A DNA stretch of 64,000 bases from Areca catechu (lineage: Eukaryota > Streptophyta > Magnoliopsida > Arecales > Arecaceae). Position 1 is the first letter of the stretch; every line of letters begins with the position of its first letter. Shown piece after piece: positions 10,221-20,464 of this stretch. A model generated the notes under the pieces. The model was not told the origin of the DNA. It was given only the letters and a program-made list of their open reading frames with translations, and did no database searches. The DNA lies in NCBI GenBank assembly GCA_021397845.1, contig CM038039.1, positions 177,852,526-177,916,525 on the forward strand, read 5' to 3'. A program made the translations under genes and the position numbers.

Positions 10221-11298
10221 TGATGGGGACATCAAAACCCATATGAATTTTTCTTTTCTTTTTTCAGTTTTTTTTTTATTTTAGTTTAAAAATATTTATC
10301 TCAGCTATTCCACCTATTCCCGTTATCCTCACTCTATTCCATATTTATTCCCGATGTATTCCATATTTATTCCCGATGTATTCCATATTTATATTGTCAT
10401 CTTCTTCCCCCCAGAAAACTCCCAGAACCTCCATTTTTCTCCATTTTTCTTCCCGTTCGACCTGGATCTGCCACGCTCGACCACCGGCAACCCCGACGAC
10501 CATCCACCTCCCCCCCGGCATTGATCTCCTCATGGGAATGCCGGCGAATCACACGGGACCGCCCTCGATCGTGTGCCCCTACGGCTCCTCCCACGGTCGT
10601 CTGCACCTGTGGCTCTGCCCATGCGCCCCTCTCCCGCGCACCGCCATCCGCCGCTGCCTGAGCAACCATTCGCCATTGCCGGAGCCGTCCCCACCGGACC
10701 TCCACCCATGAAGCTATCTCCACATCTTCGTGCCGTGCCCCTCTCTCTCGCAACAACCGCCCAGCCCATCGATGCCCGGTCATCCCCGCCGCCGCCGCCC
10801 CATGTCCCACCGCTGTGCCCTCCCATTCAAAAGACTCATGGCCAAGCTAACCACGCCACTCGACCACTGCAGATCGTCTAGATCCTCCTCAACAACATCG
10901 CCCAATGGCCATCTCCTCAACAGCATCGCCATCTCCTTTGCCACCTCTGGCCCAGCAGCCACCGGTGCCCGCGGCCATGACTCTCCCATCCCTCCTCGCT
11001 GGATTTGCCCCAGCCACTCTTCCCCATCCATCAACCCCTATTCCACGGCCATGGGAAGAAAAAAAAACTATGCATGGATCTCAAAGTATAAACAACCTGC
11101 ACAAATCTCAGAGCAGTAATTTTTCTGCACAGATCTCGTAGCAGAGGAGGAATTTGAATTTGAATTTGAATTCAAATTTGAATGGGTCCACATTTTCCAC
11201 CACAAATGCCGCCCTTCTTCATGGAAACGCCCACTATTTTCTCCCCTTATTTTGTTATTTTTGAATTTCAAAATTTGAATTTCAAAAATGGCTTAGTG
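10221..11298 (+). repeat. 3' LTR, first part
   Basis: It aligns with 8659 onward, including the GC-rich middle and the GAATTTCAAAATTTG block. It is interrupted after ATGGCTTAGTG at 11298. The two LTRs are visibly divergent, so the element is old. Confidence 0.75.
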
Positions 11299-13004
11299 TG
11301 ATGTGGTACGAGGGGGTTAGGGCTAGGGATGCTGGATGCTAATAAGGATGCTTACGATGCAAAAGGAATTCTTTTTAGGGTTGATGATTTTTTTTATGTT
11401 TCTTGTTGTTCTTCTTCGTTGTTTTAGGGTTTCGATTCCCGATCACAAGCAAATGTAAGAAATACGAAGAACAATAATGAAAGCTTATGCTAGCAATTAA
11501 AAGCCCTAAAAGTGAAAACAAGAACAGGACCCCGGGATTAAGAAACCCCGGTAGGACTAGCTAGACCTACAATATCTACTTAGGAGATAAAAAGAAAGCA
11601 AACCTCAAACTTCTGAAGCACTCGGTGTAGAGATCATCAACTCGACAGATGCGGCCTGGATGCCCGAGCAGTCGAACCCGTGGGAGCACTGGCTTTGGGT
11701 CGGTATGTCGTGATGGCAAAGCTGACTGTCTCCAATGCCCGAGATGCCAGGGAGGACCTGTAGGCAAACAAAAGAAAGGTCAGCAAAATGTGGAGGTGCA
11801 CAGAAAGGAATTGAGATGGAGTTGGGAAGGGGCAACGAGCCCTGTGTCCGACAGGATTCCGAAGTCGAAGTTGGAGATAACTTGGGGCCTCGCACCCTGC
11901 GACATCCCGAAGGACGAAGGAATGTGGCTTCACACCACGCGACATCCTGGAGGACGAAGGATTTGAGATACCCTGGGGCGACAGACAGGTGGCCTCACAC
12001 CACTCGACGTCCCTGGGGACTAAGGCAATTCCACTCAAACCTAGCCTAAGAGACAATGTTTGGAGGGTGGAAGAAACTCAAACTTTCATTAATCACTCAA
12101 TCATTCATTAGTTCTACAAGGGAGGGATTGGGTCCTTTAAATAGGCACTCAAGGCCCTTTTGAAATTCATATTACAAGATTCATGGTGGCGCCCAAAATT
12201 TTCCAATATCCCATCTCTTTGGCCGACCAAATAATTTGGAGTTGGGCATGGCATGAGCAAAGGCTTGGAGAGGGGGATTGGTCTCTTGACTTCCTTCCTT
12301 AGCATGCTTATTTAGTGAAGGAGTGGGGCATGGCTTGCTTGAGGGGATGTGTTCCCTTGGGATCTTCAACGCCATCTTCTAGGATTGATTCTTGGCCGAC
12401 CAAGGGAGAGCTCCATGGCCGTGGCATGGTTGAGGGCTTGAAGAGGGGAGTGTGTCCTTTGACCTTCCTTCCTTGCAAGAACACTTTGGGAAGAAAGCTT
12501 TGGAAGGGGGCTTGCTTTGAGGCTTGGTTTCTTCAAGGATCTTCAACACCCTCTTTTGTTGGAACAAGGTGTGATATGGGGGAGGGAAGAGGGGGATGTT
12601 GTCCAAGGCATGTGGAAAGCATGAGGATGCTACTTTGTTTCCCTTCTTGGATGCCCAAGTGGCAGCTGATGTGGCACCACGTAGGTAGCTGAGGTGGCAC
12701 CTGAGTTGGCATTATCCCAAGTAGTAGGGGTCGGTTGGCCCACCAGAACTTGATTTGGTGAAGAAAACCAGAGTAACTTCAATTGGGCTTAGGTCCAGTC
12801 CAAACTCAGACTCGAACAAATACAAGACTCATGATCTATCTTGACCCAGATTAGTCAAGGTACAGGACTAAACAAACTTTGACAAGAAATTATAACAATG
12901 CTTTGGGCTCAAGGCCTTATTACAGGACTCATAGAATGGGGGAACCCTAATCTGAGATCCACAGAGGGTTGAGGAGCCTCTGTCGGATCCTGGTGCCCAC
13001 ACCA
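11299..13004 (-). repeat. 3' LTR of the nested gypsy (1706 bp)
   Basis: In element sense it starts TGGTGTGGGCACCA at 13004 and ends ACCACATCA at 11299. The start tip is shared, with small changes, by the gypsy LTRs at 19138, 30297, 32635 and 62802. The pol reading frame runs across the boundary by about 58 bp. No gene is visible inside. Confidence 0.75.
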
Positions 13005-14010
13005 GTTCTCCCGGGGTGGGAGGAACTCGACCTTTTTGAGTAAGGGTTAGCTTGGCTTTGATACCTTTCGAGGATGTCGGGGTCGATGCGCTGCAAGTCC
13101 TCCCGTGTGATCCACGAGTCATCGGATTCGGGTCGGCCTTGCCATCGGACCAAGTAACGCTGGTAGCCTTTGCCCCGGGTAGTGATGGCTTGGTCATCCA
13201 GGACACGCTCGATCAGCTCTCCTCGCTCAAGTATATTTGGAGGTGGACACTCAGGTTCAGGTTCACTCTCAAAAGGGAGGTCAGGCCCAAACGGCTCACT
13301 GGGTATGTTTGCGGGTTCTCTATACTCGACTAAGTTAGAGATATTGAATGTCGAGCTAATTCCATAATCCAGAGGTAGTTCTAGCACATAGGCGTTAGGG
13401 CCCATTCTCCTAATTACTTTAAAGGGACCCGCCCCATGAGCATGAAGCTTCTTAACGGTTCCCGGTGGAAACCATTCAGGCCGAAGCCTAATCATTACAA
13501 AATTCCCTATTTCAAACTCTTTTGCTCGCTTTCGGGAATCAGCCACCCTTTTATATGTGTTATTACTTATATTAATTTTCTGGCTAATTTCTTTATACAT
13601 GTCCCTAATATGCTGTTCAAGTGAATCAGCTGACTCGGAGACACGTGCATGGATGGGTAGGGGAATTAGGTCAAGAGGTTGGTTAGGTTTGTAACCAGAG
13701 ACAACTTCAATAGTGCTCCTCCCGGGGGTCCTATTTATAGAGCTGTTATAGGCGAACACGGCTCGAGGTAAAAGAAGATCCCAGTTTCCCGTATGTCCAC
13801 CTATCATGCATCTAAGAAGGTTTCCCAGGCTATGGTTGACCACCTCAGTTTGACCGTTGGTTTGCGGGTGGTAGGCAGTGGAGAATTGGAGCTTGGTTCC
13901 TAGGAGGTGCCAAAGGGTTTTCCAGAAATAGCTAGTAAAGCGGACATCCCTATCGGACACTATAGTCTTGGGTTGGCCATGTAACTTGACCACATGATCT
14001 AGAAAAAGCT
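12947..14010 (-). pseudogene. Gypsy integrase C-terminal half plus chromodomain
   Basis: The reading frame is open from about 14010 to 12947. It enters the integrase core at VVKLHGQPKTIVSDRDVRF and continues with FSTAYHPQTNGQTE, which holds part of the DDE core. The GPFKV...NAYVLELP...STFNISNLVEY C-terminal domain follows. It closes with a chromodomain (RYLVRWQGRPESDDSW) near codons 285-315. Chromodomains bias insertion toward heterochromatin in plant chromoviruses. The GISSTFN wording hints at the Galadriel branch, but I am unsure of that. Confidence 0.85.
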
Positions 14011-14462
14011 TGGCGACTTAAACTTAGTTCTCTCAGACATAGAGTACCAGTCAAAATACTGCTCCATGGCAGACTCCCAATCTTTATATGCCTGGGATCT
14101 AAGCTACCATCGAAGGTGGGTGCCTCAAGATTGATGCTCTTAAGGGCTCTTTCTTCATGGTCCTCCATATTGGGTCTCCTAGGACGGGTATCAACAAAGG
14201 GTTCAGGGTCTCTCCCAAAGTCATGCTCAAAGTAAGGGTCTTGTGGCAGGTTCCTCCTTGGGTGAGGGGACTCAGGACTGGGTTCAGGTCGAGGCCTAAT
14301 AGTTTCCTCTAGGGGTCTTAGTCTGGTCTCCATCTGGTCCAATCTATTGATCAACTAGGTCATGGATTGGGTTAAGGCTCCAATGTCGGCTCGCAGTTGG
14401 TCCATGGTGTCAGTAGAGGGTCGAGAAGGTGGGTGAAATGAGGTTCCTGATCTAATGCTCAT
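14010..14462 (-). pseudogene. Gypsy Gag N-terminal fragment
   Basis: It starts MSIRSGTSFHPPSRPS at 14462 and has one in-frame TAG early on. It runs through NRLDQMETRLRPLEET to the capsid start APTFDGSLDPR and a DWESAMEQYFDWY segment in a shifted frame. At about 14008-14018 it joins straight to integrase. The same N-terminus is at 21628-21900 in the + strand gypsy. Confidence 0.8.
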
Positions 14463-15288
14463 GTAACAAAACGATGCTACGGTTTGCTAGACCTAGAAGA
14501 TCTCTCCAAATTTAAAGTCAAGAAGATGAACCTGGAAGTAGTAACTTGGCACCTGACTAAGTAAGTGTAAGGTGAGTGGAGGTTCCTCTTTGCTTGCCTA
14601 GACACCAATTAGAAATTGGCAAGGTAAGCAAACCAACCCACTTCCCTTCGGGCTCTAGTCCTTGAACAACTTGCCTAGACACCAGCTACACAAGCACACA
14701 CCAACAAGCAATCTAGCTTGGCTCGGTACTTGGGTTGACCCGACTTCATGGGTGTCCCTAGCTCACTAGAGCAGATTAAATGTCTAATTGATTTTAGTTA
14801 ATGGCTAGGGTTCGATATGCTGGATGGTGGTTTTTGGGCTAGGGACAGGTAATGAAATCCTGACTCTATGTTAAATTGACGCCCTTAAGATATGTTATGT
14901 AAAATGAAGTACAATGATGACTAATGAAATGACATAATTTTTTTTTTTTTTTGATCTTTTATGTATTTTAGATGGATGAATGCTAAACAAAATGCAGGAA
15001 TTAAAACATGCAAGAAGCAAGCTAAATGGATGAATGACCCAAAAGATGAGATGCTCGCTGAAATATCAGACCTGAGATTTTCTCAGGCAATATTTTAGCT
15101 TGTAGAAACTCTACAAGCTGAAATAAAATCTAAGAAAATAGAAAAAAATACAATGAAATGAATGTGATCTAACAAAATAGAAATCACAAAATTTGGATGT
15201 CTCTACAGGAAGAAACAATCCAATGATCAGACTATATATGGACTGATGAGAATGCAGAAAGTGAAACTAATGCACTAGTCCTAGCCTT
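14463..15288 (-). other. Gypsy 5' leader with conserved motif block
   Basis: Non-coding. It holds CCTAGACACCAATT...AATTGG at 14597-14619 and a second TAGACACCAG block at 14675-14685. Both are shared with the other gypsy leaders and with the Angela leader. A T run follows at 14939. Confidence 0.7.
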
Positions 15289-15300
15289 GCTCTGATACCA
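15289..15300 (-). promoter_or_regulatory. Primer-binding site (tRNA-iMet type)
   Basis: The minus strand reads TGGTATCAGAGC. Three bases separate it from the TGATGTGG tip at 15304. Confidence 0.9.
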
Positions 15301-15303
15301 ATT

Positions 15304-16455
15304 TGATGTGGTGATGGTGGACACGAAGAAACTTAGGATTATTCAGAAATGGGAAAAAAAAAAAAATCTAAAGAAAACCAAGGATCGTGGGAGGGCTAAG
15401 AAGCCTCCCGGGACTAGGATAGGATGACCCCGAAAGTCCTAAAACAGCCAGACTCTTTTGATTTTCAGTTTTCTTGGTAGAGGTGGCGAAGGAAGGACAG
15501 GGATGGGAGACAGGGGACTTGAACTCATGGACCTTGGAGCTCATCCTAATGAAGAGACCTCTCACCTCTAAGGCATTACGCCCTCCTCGATACTTGGAGG
15601 CGCTAGGATGAATCTCATGGTCACGAGGGGAACAGGGAGAGACATGAGGATGGGAGAAAAGAATGGGATACCTGGGGTCCATATGAATACCTACTGGTAC
15701 AGCGAAGCCTCCTGACTCGACAAACCAATGCAATACTCTCATATCGACAGTAGATCCTTCCCACCAAGTACACACAAAAAGGAAAGACTGATTAAATGAA
15801 ACTGCGGCCATAACATTCTACGAAATGTTGCCTTTTCTATTATGAAAGTGGGGTTGTTTGGTTTTTTTGATTAATACAGGTATGTGCGTACCATCGACAG
15901 TTATGATAGCATTCTGTGATATAGGAAACTATATCAAAGATAGATGAAAATGAATTTTTAGAGTGTTTTTCCACTTGTGTGTGGTTTTGGGCTGAGGCCC
16001 GTTTGCCTTCGTCCTTCCGAACGTCGAGGGGTGTGAGGCCTCAACTTGCCTTCATCCTTCGGGACGTCGAGGGGTGTGATGCCCCAGGTATCCCATTCTT
16101 TTCTCCCATCCTCATGTCTCTCCTTGTTCCCCTCGTGACCTTGAGATTCATCCTAGCGCCTCCAAGTATCGTGGAGGGCGTAATGTCTTAGAGGTGAGAG
16201 GTCTCTTCATTAGGATGAGCCCCAAGGTCCATGAGTTCCAGTCCCCTGTCTCCCATCCCCGTCCTTCCTTCGCCACCTCCTCCAAGAAAACTGAAAATCA
16301 AAAGAGTCTTGCTATTTTAGGACTTTCGGGATCGTCCTATCCTAGTCCCGGGAGGCTTCTTAGCCCAACCACGATCCTTGGTTTGCTTTAGATTTTTTTT
16401 TTTTTCCCATTTCCGAATAACCCCAGGTTTCTTCGTGTCCGCCATCACCACATCA
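15304..16455. repeat. 374 bp inverted repeat with 404 bp spacer
   Basis: The left arm 15304-15677 and right arm 16082-16455 are near-perfect reverse complements of equal length. Each arm begins or ends with the LTR-like tip TGATGTGGTGATGG / CCATCACCACATCA. The arms resemble the R-U5 tail of the LTR at 9870-10112. The region sits where the 5' LTR of the minus-strand gypsy should be, yet it does not match that element's 3' LTR. A transcript would fold into a long hairpin. Confidence 0.85.
15678..15940 (-). pseudogene. PIF/Harbinger transposase fragment
   Basis: The minus-strand translation between the arms reads AIITVDGTHIPVLI, then NRKGNIS, a stop and NVMAAVSFNQSFLFVCTWWEG, then STVDMRVLHWF and ESGGFAVPVGIH. 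This order matches the DDE domain of PIF/Harbinger transposases (DGTH with the first Asp, then the GWEGSxxDxRVL block with the second Asp, then GGF.VP.G). The third catalytic residue and both protein ends are absent. The arms truncate it on both sides. Confidence 0.75.
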
Positions 16456-16872
16456 TATTGTCTATAAAATAGGCTCCAATCCTTCTTATAAAAGTAATTG
16501 AGAAATGAAATTTTTGTTTTAGGGAAGAGTGATTCTTCATCCACTCCGAGAGGAGAGGGTGTGAGGCCTAACCCCAGGACATGATGTGAGGTCATGCCCA
16601 GTTATCCCGCTTCCCATTCCATTTTCTTTATCCCCTCGTGACCTTTGATATCCATCCTAGCACCTCCAAGTATCAAGAAGGGTGTAATGCCTTAGAGGTG
16701 AGAGGTCTCTTCGTTAGGGTGAGTTCCAAAGTCCATGAGATCTAGATCCCTATCTTCCATCCTATTATTCCTTCGCCATCAAATTAGAAAATCCAAAAAA
16801 AATTAGGATACCCTAATCTAGGTGACTTCTAGGCTCACCGTTCGATCCTTCCCCCCCACCTGTCTAGCATCA
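16456..16872 (+). repeat. 3' LTR of the short-interior element, second part
   Basis: It resumes with TCTATAAAATAGGCTCC, matching 9700 onward of the 5' LTR, and ends TAGCATCA at 16872. With 10221-11298 it makes about 1.49 kb, against 1454 bp for the partner. Confidence 0.8.
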
Positions 16873-17094
16873 GGGAAGATGAAATATGGAGTTGGCTACC
16901 AGGGTTTGGAGAGTTGGATGGTGGCTAGAGGCTGGGCGTAGAACACCGGGAAGAAGAAGGGCTCACACAGAATCCCTTTTAGCACACAGCAGATAGCACA
17001 CAGCAATTGGAGGAATTCAATATTATTTCATGAATAAATGTTATTAAAATTTCATACAAGGGGTCCCTTATATAGAGTCATGAGACTTAGGGCC
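16873..17094 (-). repeat. Gypsy LTR, promoter-side part (continues 8658)
   Basis: In element sense it has TATATAA at 17074-17068 and then runs toward 16873 with a CTTCTTCCCGGTG block. The same block is at 62825-62840 in the other gypsy LTR. The U3 upstream of the TATA box is missing, because unrelated sequence begins at 17095. Confidence 0.65.
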
Positions 17095-17134
17095 CAATTC
17101 ACCCCCCTCTTAGGTTGGCCACCTGGGCAACAAA
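17095..17134 (+). repeat. Copia LTR tip fragment
   Basis: About 40 bp ending CCACCTGGGCAACA. It matches the LTR end of the SIRE elements (reverse of 4842 onward, and similar to 23836-23874). No primer-binding site follows, so only the tip survives at this junction. Confidence 0.6.
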
Positions 17135-18540
17135 CTATTTAACTTGCCATGTTGGATGAGCTACTTGGTCTCATCCTGTAGTTGCATGCATTCTTCTGTA
17201 TCATAGCCATGATCTCGATAGTAGAGGAAGTATTTATTCTAATTCTTTCATTTGTATTTTACTTGCATTTTTCTAACCTTAGGTAGCTATCCCCGAATAT
17301 GCATCAAAACATTAGCATGGGGGATGTTCAGAGGGGTGCACTAACCGAACTTTCATGGTCAAGGCATGCTCAATCGATCAAGGCTTCGACGATGTTGAAT
17401 TTAAGGCTATTCCATGGATGATGAAGTAGGTGACAAGGTGAAGGATGAAGTAAGAGCTAGGGTGGGTCGAACGGTTGGAGAAACATGAGCACCATATGCT
17501 TCCTCCGTACGTGAATACTTCTCTGCCCTGGTGAGTATCTCAAAAAAATTCATCAATAGTTTCTTTTCCAAAGAAAAAAGAAAGGAACATTGTTGGAGAT
17601 TGCACTTCAAGGTGGTCATGGGAATCGAATGATCGAGGTTGTATACCTCCAATGCTATTTTATTGAACTAGCTTACATAAGTCTTAAGGGTTTCTCCCTC
17701 CCTCTACTTAATATGAATCATGGAGTCTGAACTCCATCATGGCTTCCTACTACTAGTAAATGAAAAACAAAAGATTGGCTTAACTGGTCAAAAAAGTGGG
17801 TAGAACCCGGTTTTAAGTTAGAATACTAATATCGTACCAATTTTTTGAGAGTTGAGGGGAAGGCACAACATAGCATTTCAACGGTGGCTCCATGCAAAAG
17901 CATCATTATTTTGAAGCCTTGTAGATGGTCTACCAGATTGGTGGACCCATCATATGTCTCCAACTGAGGCATCTTGAAATGCCTTAGCAGCAGCTCTTGC
18001 ATGATATAGGCTTCGAAAGGTGGTTTCATGGTGAAACCAAGATCTTCATCTCTAGGTGGTGCTAAGCCCCACAAGGCTTTAATGCATCGATCTATCTCTT
18101 AAAACTTGCAATCCACTTTAGCATCTTTAGCTAGGTGTGCTTCAAAGGGTCATGGGGATGAATGGGCTAGAGTGGACCCTTTGTCTGATCAGGGTGAAAG
18201 GGAATTCCTCCTTGCTTGTCAGGGGTTCTTCAATGCCGCGGAAGGAACTGGTTCCTCTCAAGCAACATCATGCAGGAGTGGGAGCCATCATTTCTCCAAG
18301 CATGCAACTCCAAGAGGTGCGAGAGTTTGTGATCGCATGGCTTAATTTGCTCCTGGTAATGGTATAGCCACTAGCACTGTAGACACCATTGGACGTTGCA
18401 TCGCTTGAACAATAGTAGTTAATATGAACTTGCTCGGTGAGCCATTCTAGTGCATCAAATTGATTTTCTTGTGGGATGGTGTCAACTTGAGCCCTTGGAA
18501 CTGTATTCCTGATGGGTCGACCGTTGGGAAGTGGTGGCAC
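17135..18540 (-). pseudogene. Tat-like Ty3/gypsy Gag remnant
   Basis: From right to left in element sense: an N-terminal stretch, then PQLETYDGSTNLVDHLQGFK near 17970, a capsid-type block ending NLQQCSFLFSLEKK and LTRAEKYSRTEEAYGA near 17550, and a zinc-finger-like YYRDHGYDTEEC near 17190. These are typical of non-chromodomain Tat/Athila-type gag proteins. Stops and shifts are many. The fragment ends at the junction at 17134. No pol is present. Confidence 0.7.
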
Positions 18541-19137
18541 TAGAGTGCTTGGTGGACATACCTTTTGATGGCATGTGACTCGTACTAGAGGTCTTTTTCA
18601 AATAGCGAATGAATAATATGCCCTTTCTCTATCTAATGATGTTGAAATCCACTTGAATGCCAGAGTAGACTAGAGATAAGATGTCAATGGCAGTACTTGT
18701 AAAAGAAGTCCTAGTGAAGGTGGCTGTAGCGAAGGCCTTTCGATGCTCAAGTTAATATCTGAGACCATAAGATAAAAATAAAGTAATGAAATAAAAGCAC
18801 AAGCATATGCATGCATGGGTGTCTATCTCTTGTGGGTTCGTTGAGAATCTCCTTTTATACCCAAGCTTCAAGAGTAATCTAGGGATATATTGAAATGATG
18901 TCTGGTGGACAAGAGGCGATCGAATTATAGCCTTCATCATGATTACTAGGAGGGAATCATCCTATTTCCTAGGAATATCTTCCTTCCAATAATGGAAGGT
19001 TTTGTCTTATACATCTTCTTACCATTTGGCTTAATTGCTCTAAGAATTATGGCTTAAAGAGGGGCTACGCTTATTTAATGGCTAAAATATATACCTGATT
19101 ATGGGATTTGATAGTTTGTTTGTCATGAGAAGCATAT
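18541..19137 (-). other. Probable leader of the Tat-like element, no gene seen
   Basis: Non-coding DNA upstream of the gag remnant in its own sense. I found no clear primer-binding site or LTR tip. It ends where a gypsy LTR begins at 19138. Confidence 0.4.
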
Positions 19138-20449
19138 TGGTGCGGGCACCAGAGTTCATAAGAGACTTCAAGCAAACCAGATCAACCCAAGCTCATTGTT
19201 GATTGAAAGTGAATAAACCAAACTCTGATTTTGGTTTCAACTTTGTATTACTTTCAGCATGATTCCATGAGTCCTTTAATTTTAGCACGAGTCCATGAGT
19301 CCTATAATTAGAGTCCAGTCAACTTTAATTTTAATTTAGTCATGTAATTTGCTTAAGTTAGGTTCAATTTAGTTAAGTTGAGTTCAATTAGGCAAGTTAG
19401 GTTCAAGTTGGGTTCAAAATTAAGCAAGATGTAGACCATGAAGCTTGGTGGTTGTTGGATGGAGCAAACCACCTCAACCACCATGCCAAGTTAGAATGCC
19501 ACATCACCATGCCAAGATGGAAGCCACCTCACCTCCTCCATGCCAAGATAGGATGACACCTCACCTCCAATGCCACATCACTCCATTTGGGCTCCCAAAT
19601 TCAAATTTGAATTTAAGTTGGAACTTCCCTCTTGTATCTCCACTTCTCATGCATGAATCCCACTTATCCCTCTACTCTTCACTCTACTCTTTAAGCTTGT
19701 AATTTAAATTTGAAAGGGCTAAGGAAGTCTAGAAATAGCCCTAATCCTTTTGTAATCAAATTATTATGATGAATGAATGAAAGTTTCTTTTCTTCTTCCA
19801 TTTGCTTGTTGCATTTGTCACTCCGTGAGAGAGAGGGTGCGAGGCCCAACAATCTATCTCCAAGATGCCAACCCTTCATCCATCCAAGACACCAACCATT
19901 CACCCAAGGAGATGCCAACCATTCATCTAAGGAGACGCAACCACCATCTTGCTTCCTCTCCTTTCAATTCTTCTCAACTCCCTTTTCCTTTCAATCCTCC
20001 CACGGCCACTACTATTTTCCATTGTAGGATCCTCCATGATCTCGAGCTAAATATAAAGTTTTCTTTTCTTCGAAACCATCTATGTTAGGAGTCATCCATC
20101 CAAGGAGTGATAGTCTTCAAGTCCAACCATCAATCCTTGGAGTGCTGAAATTAAACTACCACCAAAAGTGTGAGAGCTCATTGTTGGTAAGTGAACCCTT
20201 CCTAAACTCTTAGGTCTGATTATTTGAAGGTACATATCCTAGTTAGAATTGTTTCTCAACCATTAGGTCCTTTCTACTTTTGATTGAATGAAAACTACAT
20301 TACGGGTAATATAACTTTCATCTAGTAGTCCCTTTCATTAAATTTATTGCTCCTTCTTATGCATGAATCTTGCTGATATGTGAAGAGTCATTTCTTAATT
20401 TAGTTTGCTAAGTTTCTAAGTTGAATACTCCATCTAGCATCCCATGTCA
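19138..20449 (+). repeat. 5' LTR of the + strand gypsy (1312 bp)
   Basis: It starts TGGTGCGGGCACCA and ends CCCATGTCA just before the primer-binding site. The start tip is a short palindrome (TGGTGC-GG-GCACCA). No gene is visible. Confidence 0.8.
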
Positions 20450-20452
20450 ATT

Positions 20453-20464
20453 TGGTATCAGAGC
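20453..20464 (+). promoter_or_regulatory. Primer-binding site (tRNA-iMet type)
   Basis: TGGTATCAGAGC lies three bases after the LTR end. Confidence 0.9.

Larger units (their letters stand above)
8659..11298 (+). mobile_element. Non-autonomous LTR element with tiny interior (left part)
   Basis: LTR (8659-10112), about 108 bp of interior, then a second LTR starting at 10221. The second LTR is split by an insertion at 11299 and resumes at 16456-16872. LTR starts are TGATGGGGACATC and ends are CACATCA / TAGCATCA. It has no coding capacity and shares its family with 1-1397. I see no clean target duplication: the left flank is AAAAA and the right flank GGGAA. Confidence 0.75.
11299..16455 (-). mobile_element. 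Deleted Ty3/gypsy chromovirus, nested
   Basis: It lies inside the 3' LTR of the short-interior element. The flanks TAGTG (11294-11298) and TATTG (16456-16460) are a near-match 5-bp target duplication. In element sense, from right to left, it reads an anomalous LTR region, primer-binding site, leader, gag N-terminus, a direct jump into integrase, chromodomain, and a normal 3' LTR. The gag remainder, protease, RT and RNase H are missing, so it cannot move by itself. Confidence 0.75.

Noticed and set aside
11637..12692. Multiple 60-140 codon frames on both strands
   Set aside because: Inside the gypsy 3' LTR, mutually overlapping, and with no recognisable protein features.
20453..20464. TGGTATCAGAGC motifs as parts of tRNA genes
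   Set aside because: They adjoin LTR ends and lack the rest of a tRNA; they are primer-binding sites.
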